Assembly: GCF_008386395.1 (NCBI RefSeq) | Contig: NZ_CP043761.1 | Coordinates: forward strand, 434,001-498,000 | DNA: 64,000 nt | Reading direction: 5' to 3' | Source of the DNA: Paenibacillus sp. 37 | GTDB lineage: Bacteria; Bacillota; Bacilli; Paenibacillales; Paenibacillaceae | The notes under the pieces: generated by a model | Databases searched by the model: none | What the model was told of the DNA's origin: nothing | Seen by the model: the letters and a program-made list of their open reading frames with translations, nothing else | In this document: piece by piece, positions 43,906 through 51,766 of the stretch | How the letters are laid out: every line of letters begins with the position of its first letter | Numbering within the stretch: position 1 is the first letter of the stretch | Made by a program: the position numbers and the translations under genes

Positions 43906-44757
43906 TCATTTGGGATTCTCGTTACTCATCCAGCTGTCCACATAAAACTCCTCATGATAATCCGGTTGCCCGGCGAGTTCTTTGAGCTTCTGTTCAGCTT
44001 CTTCAGCGGTAAGATATTCTCCAATAACTGCTGTAAACTCACCAGTGGACGTTTTGAGGAAAGAGATGTCCTCATCCGGATAGGATTCTTTAATTATACC
44101 CATCGATTCTCCAAAAGGCATTGATTCTGTGCGGAGAGAGTATACCTTCCGAGGTGTGACCGGTTTGCCGTCGGAAGTCAGTTTCACTTCCAGGTATCCA
44201 GGGTTCTTGAATTCCGTTACGGCATACTGTACCCCTTCTTTTAAAACAACGACGAATCCGACGGAAGAGTCGTCTAAAATCATGGAACCATATACATCTT
44301 TCACTAAAGGCTGAGTCATGAAGTCGGCTTTGACTTTCTCTATATCCATGTAACGTGCACCGCTAAACGTGAAGAGGATACGATTCGGTGCTTCTTTGTG
44401 CACCACATTATAATGGGGTGCATCATTAGTCTGATCTTGCTCGTCGGTGCTAAAATTAATTTTAAGCGTATTTTCAGTTGCTTCTGAACCTACGGTTACC
44501 CCATCCGTAATCTTGCCGCCATCGCCGAATTGAAGGACCTGAACAATCGTTCCGACCACAGGTATTTTGACCATGGCGTTTGCGACAGTAGGAATGTTGA
44601 TAATGAGCAGCAAAGCGGCACATGCTGCCAAACTGGAAGCGTAGCGAATGATACGGGATGAGCTTTTGCGAGCGGCAGCCTTTTGCTGGGCACGACGAAT
44701 AACATCTGGAAGTTGAGCTGGAATTTCAATGTTTTCATAACGTTCTTTACTAGTCAT
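43906..44757 (-). CDS. Membrane anti-sigma factor-like protein
   Basis: 283 residues: a short cytoplasmic N-terminus (about 1-36, with PAQLPDVIRRAQQKAAARKS), one transmembrane segment about 38-58 (YASSLAACAALLLIINIPTV), and a large extracytoplasmic domain resembling the DUF4179 group. It overlaps the sigma factor stop by 4 bp (ATGA), the usual sigma/anti-sigma arrangement. It probably holds the ECF factor inactive until an envelope signal arrives. No zinc-binding HxxxCxxC motif is seen, so the inhibitory domain is not of the ZAS type. Confidence 0.78.
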   Translation of the reverse strand: MTSKERYENIEIPAQLPDVIRRAQQKAAARKSSSRIIRYASSLAACAALLLIINIPTVANAMVKIPVVGTIVQVLQFGDGGKITDGVTVGSEATENTLKINFSTDEQDQTNDAPHYNVVHKEAPNRILFTFSGARYMDIEKVKADFMTQPLVKDVYGSMILDDSSVGFVVVLKEGVQYAVTEFKNPGYLEVKLTSDGKPVTPRKVYSLRTESMPFGESMGIIKESYPDEDISFLKTSTGEFTAVIGEYLTAEEAEQKLKELAGQPDYHEEFYVDSWMSNENPK

Positions 44758-45287
44758 AGATCTCCAACCTCTCCTTCGGTTAAATCCATTTTTAATTTGT
44801 TGATAATCCGATAGAATTTTGACTTCACGGTATTCTCTGACAGGGAGAGCACTTCAGCGATCTCTCGAAAACGCATATTACCAAAAAACTTTAATATAAT
44901 GTAGGCTCTATCTTCGGGTACGAGTCGATCCAGTGCATCATACAGATCCATTTTCTCTTCCACGGATGCCCCTCGCTCTGGAGCCGCAAACTCCTGCGCA
45001 TGATCCTCCATATAGGTAAATCGCTGGTTGCGTCGAATATGATCTATCGCTGTGTTAATCACAATTCGTGACATCCAGGAATCAAAATAAGTCATGGAGT
45101 CCATCTTTCCATAAGCGATGAACCCTTTATAGACCGCTTCGGATACGATATCCAGCGCTTCTTGTTCATTTTTAACATAGCAGTATGCCAGTCGATATAA
45201 TTTATTTTGAATCTCTGTTATTTTTTCGCTGAACTGTTCTTCTTTTGTCTTTCTATGGTTCAGTCTTATCACTCCTGATCCCCCCAT
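44754..45287 (-). CDS. ECF-type RNA polymerase sigma factor
   Basis: 177 residues: region 2 about 25-95 (FDSWMSRIVINTAIDHIRRN) and region 4 about 118-168 (MRFREIAEVLSLSENTVKSK). The start may be the ATG at 45287 or the GTG at 45272, which has GGGGGG seven bases upstream. It is coupled to the membrane anti-sigma gene. Similar pairs in Bacillus respond to cell-envelope stress. A weak ECF-type promoter lies upstream. Confidence 0.88.
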   Translation of the reverse strand: MGGSGVIRLNHRKTKEEQFSEKITEIQNKLYRLAYCYVKNEQEALDIVSEAVYKGFIAYGKMDSMTYFDSWMSRIVINTAIDHIRRNQRFTYMEDHAQEFAAPERGASVEEKMDLYDALDRLVPEDRAYIILKFFGNMRFREIAEVLSLSENTVKSKFYRIINKLKMDLTEGEVGDL

Positions 45288-45364
45288 GATAAACCTAAAT
45301 ATTCAAGTCACCGCTCGTTCCAGGCCTGGATTCTATATAAGTGCTTGAGTTCGCTTTACACTCG

Positions 45365-45394
45365 TTAGACTGATGAGGAGATCAAATAGTTCTA
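45365..45394 (-). promoter_or_regulatory. Possible autoregulated ECF promoter
   Basis: On the minus strand, TAGAAC, 16 bp, then CAGTCTAA, loosely like TGAAAC-N16-CGTCTAA of Bacillus ECF factors. It lies about 80-105 bp before the sigma gene. The match is imperfect. Confidence 0.3.
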
Positions 45395-45495
45395 AACTGT
45401 CAAAAAAACTTTTTTTGGGCACAGATTCGGTACTGAATAGCTGTCCTCGCCTCCATTCTTAACTACGAATAGATTGCCTATAACATCACATGACA

Positions 45496-45531
45496 AAACA
45501 CCCGCTCTTCTGAGATCGAAGGCGGGTGTAA
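45496..45531 (-). terminator. Terminator after the aldo/keto reductase gene
   Basis: On the minus strand, ACACCCGCCTTC pairs with GAAGAGCGGGTGT and is followed by TTTG. Confidence 0.75.
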
Positions 45532-45550
45532 TCGAATTATGATGTTTATA

Positions 45551-46378
45551 TTAAAAATTAAAATTGTCGGGATCGGAACCAAAGCGTTTGTTCTCGTTCA
45601 GTCCGTTAATCTGCTCTACTTCTTCCGGAGTTAACTCAAAATCGTAGAGATCGGCGTTCTCGCGAATACGCTCAGGCGTGACGGATTTTGGTATGGTCAC
45701 GATGCCGTTCTGCAGATCCCAGCGCAGAATGACTTGTGCGGGGGATTTGCTGTATTTGGCGGCGATGTCCTGAAGTAACGGATGATCCATCAGGTGACCT
45801 TGTCCGAGCGGAGACCAGGCTTCGATCTGAATCTGATGTTTGTTGCAATACTCACGAAGCTCCGACTGAATCAAAAGTGGGTGAAGCTCCACCTGATTAA
45901 CCGCTGGTTTGACCGTGGCATCGATCATCAAGTCTTCCAGATGGTGAATCTGGAAGTTGCTCACACCGATCGCTCGGATGCGTCCTTCTTTATGGAGTTT
46001 CTCCAGTGCTCTCCATGTATCTTTGTACTTGCCCTTAACCGGCCAGTGGATGAGATAGAGATCCAGGTACTCCAGCTCGAGTCGTTCCATGCTGGCTTCA
46101 AAGGCAGCTAGCGTGGATTCATATCCCTGATCACTATTCCATACTTTAGTGGTAATGAACAGATCCTCACGAGCTACTCCAGATTCACGAATACCCTGAG
46201 CGACACCTGTTTCGTTGTTATATGCTTTGGCAGTGTCGATGCTACGATAACCAGCTTGAATGGCTGTTTTGACAGCATGAACGACTTCGTCTCCGTCTTT
46301 AACTTTGAATACCCCAAAACCTAGCCAGGGCATTTTGACTCCGTTATAGAGCGTGGTTGTGTCCTGCACGTGTTTCAT
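45551..46378 (-). CDS. Aldo/keto reductase
   Basis: The ATG at 46378 has GAGGAGGA upstream (275 residues); the frame from 46408 includes that site. The AKR catalytic tetrad is visible: Asp and Tyr in [12 protein letters not shown], Lys in ITTKVWN, His in YLIHWPV. NADPH-binding residues [19 protein letters not shown] are near the C-terminus. It reduces aldehydes or ketones such as methylglyoxal or 2,5-diketogluconate; the in vivo substrate is unknown. Single gene. Confidence 0.92.
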   Translation of the reverse strand: MKHVQDTTTLYNGVKMPWLGFGVFKVKDGDEVVHAVKTAIQAGYRSIDTAKAYNNETGVAQGIRESGVAREDLFITTKVWNSDQGYESTLAAFEASMERLELEYLDLYLIHWPVKGKYKDTWRALEKLHKEGRIRAIGVSNFQIHHLEDLMIDATVKPAVNQVELHPLLIQSELREYCNKHQIQIEAWSPLGQGHLMDHPLLQDIAAKYSKSPAQVILRWDLQNGIVTIPKSVTPERIRENADLYDFELTPEEVEQINGLNENKRFGSDPDNFNF

Positions 46379-46710
46379 GGTCCGAAATTCCTCCTCTGAT
46401 TGATTCATTGTTCCACTATGTAATTACCCTGCTGTTCAGCAGCCAATCGATATCGAAGGGCCGTTATGATTGATTATACTAAATTATTTCTGGTATAGGA
46501 AAAGGGAGCGGTGTGTTTACGACGTAAACACCGCTATTATCCTTTTTATTCAACCAGAGGTTTGGTTTTGACGCTTGTGGGTGATAAGATGAAGTATACG
46601 AAATATGGAAGTCAAGACTTTGTAATTGGAGAGTTTACATAAGAACAGACGAAGTACGGAATTGGGTACAGACCAGACCGTACGACTAACGATAAAGGAG
46701 CAAGAATACA
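46379..46710. other. Divergent intergenic region with a long hairpin
   Basis: About 330 bp with no ORF. It contains AGCGGTGTGTTTACG / ACGTAAACACCGCT at 46507-46535, a nearly perfect stem followed by ATTATCCTTTTT. This could be a terminator on the plus strand, but no upstream plus-strand gene needs it. Otherwise promoter-like AT-rich sequence only. Confidence 0.45.
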
Positions 46711-47967
46711 ATGGCTAAACCTAAACAAACCAAAAAAGCAGCAGCCTGGTCTCTCGTGGTAATGGGAGCAGGATTTGCTGCATCCTTGCCGTTCCAGGGC
46801 GTTCCCGTGGGCAAGTTGCTGGTAGGATCATTTGAAGCGGGACTTGTAGGTGGACTTGCGGACTGGTTCGCCGTTACCGCATTATTCCGGCACCCGCTCG
46901 GCATTCCCATTCCACACACGGCATTGCTGCCGAAAAATCGGGATAAAATGACGGAAGGTCTGGTCTCCGCAGTAGAGAATAACTTGCTCAACAAAGACAG
47001 CATTACCGAGAAAATTGCAGATTTCAAAGCAGCAGAGACAGTGCTCGATACGTTGACACGTGAGCTTCACAATGACGGAATCAAGACCATGATTGATACG
47101 CTCTGCAAACGAATTCTGGCTGGTCTGCCGTTAGAGCAGATTGCTCCACTCGTAGCGGCTGAGATCAAGTCACAGGCGGGCGCTTTTGATCTGGGTCCGA
47201 TTCTGGAGCGGGCTGCCCATCAGATGACAGAGCGGGGTTACGATGCCAAAGCGCTGGACTATGGACTGAAGCAAGCTGAGGAGTGGCTGGTTAAACCCGA
47301 GACGATCATGTTTTTGGGTGAAAGCGGGATGAAAGCGATCAGCGGCATTCAAATGAACGGATTGATGCAGTTTGCGATGAATGCGTTCCTTGGTTATATG
47401 AACGAGGAGCGTCTGGGTGGCATTTTACAAGGATATCTCTTCGATCGGGTAGAGGATATGAAACGTGAAGGCAGCGCTCTAAGGTATAAGGTGCTTGATA
47501 TGGTACGTACCCAGACGGTGCGTCTGGCAATGAGCGAGGCTATGCAAGATGGAATCAACAGCTGGAAGAACAACATGCTGGAGGGCTGGAACGCAGAGGA
47601 AACGGTGCTGAACAAACTCACCGAACTGAGAGACAAGGCGCTCGCCGCGATGGAAGATGGACAGTATGTAGATACGTATGCACTGCCTGCCATTGAGCGG
47701 GTATTGGTTGATCTGCGGGCAGATGACGAGTTGATGACAGGCATGAATGCCAAGATCGTAGATGGCGTCACAACACTGCTGGAGAAAAATCATTCCAAAA
47801 TCGGTAAACTGGTACGCGAAAATGTGGACAAAATGGACAATGCCACTTTGGTTTCGATGATTGAGGATAAGGTTGGACAGGATCTGCAATGGATTCGGAT
47901 CAACGGAGCTGTTACCGGATTTGTTATCGGGATTGCGCTGACTGCGCTGCAGATGGCATTGGCATAA
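46711..47967 (+). CDS. DUF445 family membrane protein
   Basis: 418 residues: N-terminal membrane hairpin (AAAWSLVVMGAGFAASLPF, then GSFEAGLVGGLADWFAVTAL with the family's ADWFAV motif and LFRHPLGIPIPHTALLPKNR), a long helical cytoplasmic part, and a C-terminal transmembrane segment (GAVTGFVIGIALTALQMAL). The family is widespread and uncharacterised. AAAGGAGC precedes the ATG. Single gene with a terminator. Confidence 0.88.
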   Translation: MAKPKQTKKAAAWSLVVMGAGFAASLPFQGVPVGKLLVGSFEAGLVGGLADWFAVTALFRHPLGIPIPHTALLPKNRDKMTEGLVSAVENNLLNKDSITEKIADFKAAETVLDTLTRELHNDGIKTMIDTLCKRILAGLPLEQIAPLVAAEIKSQAGAFDLGPILERAAHQMTERGYDAKALDYGLKQAEEWLVKPETIMFLGESGMKAISGIQMNGLMQFAMNAFLGYMNEERLGGILQGYLFDRVEDMKREGSALRYKVLDMVRTQTVRLAMSEAMQDGINSWKNNMLEGWNAEETVLNKLTELRDKALAAMEDGQYVDTYALPAIERVLVDLRADDELMTGMNAKIVDGVTTLLEKNHSKIGKLVRENVDKMDNATLVSMIEDKVGQDLQWIRINGAVTGFVIGIALTALQMALA

Positions 47968-47982
47968 AAGTCATGTATGTAA

Positions 47983-48018
47983 AAAAGGGCCGCTCTTACA
48001 AAGAGTAGGCTCTTTTTG
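47983..48018 (+). terminator. Terminator after the DUF445 gene
   Basis: AAAAGGGCCGCTCTT pairs imperfectly with AAGAGTAGGCTCTTTTT. Confidence 0.65.
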
Positions 48019-48265
48019 CCGTGGAAGGGAAATATCAAATACTTTAAACATTTATGATGCAAAATTCAGGAAATCGGGTAATATACACGCGAACACGCGT
48101 ATGAATCATATAGGAAGAAAGATACATAAAAACGATGCTCTCAGCCGATGTGGTCATGTTGATTTTGTACTATGATTCAGTTAACAGAAGCAGAGGGCAT
48201 GGGTGAATGATCCTGATTCATTGGGTGCACATATACATTGAAATCATAAGAAGAAGGTGATTGGT

Positions 48266-48625
48266 ATGAGGCCAATACAAAAAAAGGTATGTGTATTCTT
48301 ACTAATTGTGCTATCTATCTTTATTTTGGGAGGCTGTCAGAACATGAAAGAAAGTGAGAAACAGGCACTTTTTCAGGAAGCAGAAGCGAAAGCGGTCAAA
48401 TATTTCAAAGACAAGTATGAGATGAACGTTGTTATTACCAGCAAGGAGTTGCTACCCGAAATGGCACTGGACTCGATTGCAATGGAAGGGCATGTGGTAG
48501 ATCAGGAGGATCAGGAGTTCACTATTTCCTATGACTATAATGATAAAAAGATCAAAAATTTTGGAATGAGCCCTGCAATCAAGGCAGCCATCATTGAGAA
48601 AGGCCACGATCCTTTTGCCAAGTAG
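48266..48625 (+). CDS. Small lipoprotein, putative immunity protein of a T7SS lipase effector
   Basis: The ATG at 48266 has AGAAGG eight bases upstream; a GTG nine bases earlier overlaps that site. It has 119 residues with a lipoprotein signal (VFLLIVLSIFILGGC, Cys24) and a small cystatin-like alpha+beta domain (EAEAKAVKYFKDKYEMNVVI, then EFTISYDYNDKKIKNFGMS), recalling the DUF4467/DUF1433 lipoproteins. It lies 31 bp before the lipase gene. In Staphylococcus aureus the lipase toxin TslA is neutralised by the lipoprotein TilA, so an immunity role is likely here. This assignment rests on context and fold impression only. Confidence 0.72.
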   Translation: MRPIQKKVCVFLLIVLSIFILGGCQNMKESEKQALFQEAEAKAVKYFKDKYEMNVVITSKELLPEMALDSIAMEGHVVDQEDQEFTISYDYNDKKIKNFGMSPAIKAAIIEKGHDPFAK

Positions 48626-48656
48626 ATTGTAATGAATTTTTGGAGGTGAACATAAC

Positions 48657-49946
48657 ATGGGGGATACACCAAGAATTGATGATGAAACATACCGTCTGAT
48701 GTCGGAACTGGCTTATGAAAATGCCAAAGCAGGTACCGAATATTCGAATTTACCAGGATGGCAAGTGCTTGAGGATACGCATGGCAACGGTTATTCCGGG
48801 TTTGACGCAGTGACTTTTTACAATCAGGAAACGGGGCAGGCGGTCATTTCTTACCGAGGAACAGAAGGAAGTGCCGGATGGGATCGTAAAGGGCTTGATT
48901 TTCTGGCGGATGGTCAGATTGCGATCCCCGAACTGGGCAGGAAAATTGAACAGTCTACGGATTTCACACCCGATTGGTTATCAGGTGGAATTCAAAAGGT
49001 AAAAGACGTCACTGGACTGACCCATTTGGATAATGCGTTGGGTGAGCTGGATAGGCAGATTGATAAAAAGCTGAACCCTTTTCCGAATCAAATGTACGAA
49101 GCAGAAGACTATGCGAAGGATATGCAGAACAAATACAAGAATTTGGACTTCTCTCTGACAGGGCATTCACTAGGCGGCGGAAATGCTCAGTATGCAGCGG
49201 CGAATACGGGAATGACGGCAGTAACCTTTAGTGCGCCATCTGTAATATCCAGCTTAACTCCATCACTGAAACGCAAGGCAGAAGAGGGTGGATTCGATAA
49301 TCAGATCGTAAACTTTGGTCACCCGGGCGACTTTGTTGCCAGTGGATTCTTTGGTGGCTATGATCGCCATGTGGGTTCCATGTATTACATCAACTCTAAT
49401 TACAAGGACATGAATGACAACATGAGCATGGGGGATAAGATGGGTAACACCTTTGGTGGGAAGGAATACCACGACCTGAAGCAGTATCAGTTCGAGAATG
49501 GTTATATTTCCAATGATCTATACGACCCTATCACTGGTGAGAAAATCAATAAAACTCCCCGTGAACCTTCCAATATCATGACGGAGCTTGCGGATATTAT
49601 GCGTAGCTTTGGTGCGCAGACCAGCAAGATGGTTGCAGGTGTCGGCTCAGTGGGGGGAGCTTCCGGACTAATTCAGGTAACGCCGGAAGAACTGAAAAGT
49701 GTCGCTTCACGGTGGAAGCAAAATGCACAACAGTGCAATGCGGAGTTGAATCAGGTGCGAACCCGCATGGCCCAATATCTCCATACAAGCCGTAGTCGCA
49801 GGCTGGAGCCAATTGTCACCCAATTGGACGCGTCCATTCATGAGCTTGGCACATGGCATATGAAACACACCAGCCAGTTCCTGAACTTTATTGATGAGAA
49901 GGCGGATGCTTTCCGGCAGGCAGACGAGAGTCCAGTTCATTTTTAA
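48657..49946 (+). CDS. Class-3 lipase with C-terminal T7SS-type helical domain (reverse-arranged effector, TslA-like)
   Basis: 429 residues without a Sec signal. The alpha/beta hydrolase (fungal lipase-like) spans about 1-280: AVISYRGTEG oxyanion region, nucleophile Ser171 in LTGHSLGGGNAQYA, probable Asp225 in FGHPGDFVASG and His272 in GGKEYHDL. After a Gly-rich linker (VGSVGGASG), residues 341-429 form a long helical hairpin (TPEELKSVASRWKQNAQQCN, RLEPIVTQLDASIHELGTW) like WXG100/LXG secretion domains. LXG effectors carry this part at the N-terminus; here it is C-terminal, as in TslA of S. aureus. A lipoprotein gene precedes it and a WXG100 protein follows. It is probably a phospholipase toxin; no secretion machinery is in the window. 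Confidence 0.78.
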   Translation: MGDTPRIDDETYRLMSELAYENAKAGTEYSNLPGWQVLEDTHGNGYSGFDAVTFYNQETGQAVISYRGTEGSAGWDRKGLDFLADGQIAIPELGRKIEQSTDFTPDWLSGGIQKVKDVTGLTHLDNALGELDRQIDKKLNPFPNQMYEAEDYAKDMQNKYKNLDFSLTGHSLGGGNAQYAAANTGMTAVTFSAPSVISSLTPSLKRKAEEGGFDNQIVNFGHPGDFVASGFFGGYDRHVGSMYYINSNYKDMNDNMSMGDKMGNTFGGKEYHDLKQYQFENGYISNDLYDPITGEKINKTPREPSNIMTELADIMRSFGAQTSKMVAGVGSVGGASGLIQVTPEELKSVASRWKQNAQQCNAELNQVRTRMAQYLHTSRSRRLEPIVTQLDASIHELGTWHMKHTSQFLNFIDEKADAFRQADESPVHF

Positions 49947-50003
49947 TTAAGGATTTCTGGGAGGCTAGCATTGATATCACGTACATAGGGGAGGGGAACA
50001 CGA

Positions 50004-50276
50004 GTGGGTGGACAATTGCTGGTGGAATTGAATGATCTTCGGATTGCGGAAAAAGAACTGACACAGCTGCTTGCCCGTCTGCAAGCCGATGAACAGGAAG
50101 CGCGGGCGCTATACAGTCGCCTGAACGATTGGAAAGGCCAGTCAGCAGATCATACAAGACAGCAGATTGAAGAGTTTTTTGCGGGCCTGTCCAGACGTAT
50201 TCAATCCATTGAACAGCAGAAGAAAAGCTTGCTGCAATACATTGAGATCATGATCCAGACGGATCAGGAACGCTAA
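50004..50276 (+). CDS. WXG100-family small protein, partner of the lipase effector
   Basis: 90 residues from GTG with GAGGGG upstream, 57 bp after the lipase gene. Two helices join at NDWKGQSAD, with Trp43-Lys-Gly45 forming the WXG turn. The rest is charged coiled coil (RRIQSIEQQKKSLLQYIE). WXG100 and Lap-type proteins bind LXG domains and help target effectors to the type VII secretion system. Here it probably pairs with the C-terminal helical domain of the lipase. It ends the cassette; a strong terminator follows. Confidence 0.8.
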   Translation: MGGQLLVELNDLRIAEKELTQLLARLQADEQEARALYSRLNDWKGQSADHTRQQIEEFFAGLSRRIQSIEQQKKSLLQYIEIMIQTDQER

Positions 50277-50407
50277 AGAGCGGTACGGGTTGATGCCATA
50301 TTGCGGATGGTAATCAGTGTGGATAAGAGTGTGACCGTGGAGCGGCATGATTAGTTCTAAACCACGGATTGTAAAGAACATGGGTAGCCAATCAAAATGA
50401 TGATAGC

Positions 50408-50459
50408 TAAAAAGCCTACGGCACATCGGGTTTAATCCCAAATGCCATAGGCTTTTTGT
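50408..50459. terminator. Bidirectional terminator
   Basis: AAAAAGCCTACGGCA pairs with TGCCATAGGCTTTTT, between the T7SS cassette and ycnI. Confidence 0.85.
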
Positions 50460-50502
50460 TATCTGAATTTTTTCAGGTTTTCGTAAAACTGTAAGTTAGT
50501 TC

Positions 50503-51279
50503 TTAACGTTTTTTGCGACGTGTAGCCAACGCGATTCCCAGGAAGGACAGAATCAGAGCCAGGATGGATACGATCAACGTTGCTTGTTGAAGCTTCAGTG
50601 TACCCGGGTCTGTATCCGTGTTGTTTGGTTCACCTGTAACGGTGTCATTGAGTGCATCGCCCAACGTAGTGTCATCGTTTGCTTTGCTATCGTCGGTAGC
50701 TGCATTATCCCCAGTGGCGCCTTCTGTACCTGCACTATCATGTCCATCGTTGGCATGACCTCCACCTGCCGCATCATTACCAGCAGCAGCCGGATCTTCG
50801 CTAATCGTTGTGATACTGTGCGGGTTGGCATCACTTGGTTGGCCTGTCCATTCTACGATGCTGCCATCACTGTAGTATTGGAAGGCATCCCAAGCTACTT
50901 CAGCTTCAGACTTAGGGTTCTGTGCAACGAAGTTGAACTGCTGGAATTGTCCTGCCAAAATGCCTTCGTTATCGCCGTCAATCTCCCACGTAATTGATGT
51001 TACTTCATTGGAATCGTTCTTCTCTGTAGTGATTTTCCAGCCTGCCAGAGGTTGATATTGCTTGAATGCAACACCTTCCGGAACTTTCATGGTGATTTTG
51101 GTTGTAGGCAGTTCTTTCTCGGATGGAATCTTAATCGTGTACGTCTGCCATGCGCTTGTCTGTGCAACGGATGGGCTAACGGTAACGTGCGCGCTAGCGA
51201 ATCCGGCAAATAGCATAAATGCTGCGGTACCTGTTGCGATAGTGGATGTTAGTTTGGAAATCCATGATGTTTTCTTCAA
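50503..51279 (-). CDS. ycnI: YcnI-like copper-binding membrane protein (DUF1775)
   Basis: 258 residues: signal peptide 1-30 (FMLFAGFASA), mature N-terminal His31 in HVTVSPSVAQTSAWQTYTIK, which in YcnI binds Cu(II) with a single-His brace, DUF1775 domain to about 150, a low-complexity Gly/His/Asp-rich linker, and a C-terminal transmembrane segment about 228-252 before a KRKKR-type basic end. It is a copper protein of the outer membrane face, expected to work with YcnJ. The ycnJ gene lies upstream on the same strand but is separated by repeat sequences. Confidence 0.88.
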   Translation of the reverse strand: MKKTSWISKLTSTIATGTAAFMLFAGFASAHVTVSPSVAQTSAWQTYTIKIPSEKELPTTKITMKVPEGVAFKQYQPLAGWKITTEKNDSNEVTSITWEIDGDNEGILAGQFQQFNFVAQNPKSEAEVAWDAFQYYSDGSIVEWTGQPSDANPHSITTISEDPAAAGNDAAGGGHANDGHDSAGTEGATGDNAATDDSKANDDTTLGDALNDTVTGEPNNTDTDPGTLKLQQATLIVSILALILSFLGIALATRRKKR

Positions 51280-51380
51280 AATAAATAACCCCTCTCAGTT
51301 CTTATCATATATGATGCGGCCCATTTTCTTAAATGAGTGTCTACGTTCTGCAAAGGCCGTTTCGGTTACGAATTGTTCTT

Positions 51381-51680
51381 TCGATCACCGTTATTCCCGG
51401 AATTTTAAAATTTAACTAAATTTGATTTACACATACACTCCGATGACAGAATAACCCTCCAATCGCTGTTATCCCCAGATTTTTTTGATTCCCTTTTCTC
51501 AAAGGGGAAAATCTGGTGATAGCATATGCTTCCGAAGCAGCTTTCTTTCAGAAAGCTTTTAGGCGAACGTTTCGCTTTTTCAGGTTTTTTCTGTCCTCTC
51601 CGTTTCAGTGTAAACATTAGTTGAATTTATATTAAGTCAGTTGAAATCCGGGAATAAAGGCGAGTGCTTCGCTTCTCCAG
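51381..51680. repeat. Diverged repeat relative interrupted by copy 3
   Basis: TCGATCACCGTTATTCCCGG (51381-51400) resembles the left inner part of the element (CCGATCGCTGTTATCCCCAG). GAAATCCGGGAATAAAGGCG (51643-51662), then AGTGCTTCGCTTCTCCAGAA, resembles the right inner part (AAATCCGGGGATAAAGG). These halves flank copy 3 on either side, as if copy 3 had inserted into an older copy. The comparison is by eye. Confidence 0.45.
51408..51632. repeat. Dispersed MITE-like repeat, copy 3 (between ycnJ and ycnI)
   Basis: About 225 bp. Left end AAATTTAACTAAATTTGATTT-ACAC; right end is the reverse complement of AAATTCAACTAATG-TTTACAC. The inner part matches copies 1 and 2 closely, including CTTCCGAAGCAGCTTTCTTT and the AGCTTTCTTTCAGAAAGCT hairpin. 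It lies in the 487 bp gap between ycnJ and ycnI, two genes normally adjacent in one operon. Confidence 0.87.
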
Positions 51681-51766
51681 AATCAATTCGTTCCCTTCAC
51701 TACATTTGCTGTTAGTAGAAATACTAATTTTAGATAGGATCACTTTTCAATATCAACGTTGTGTAA

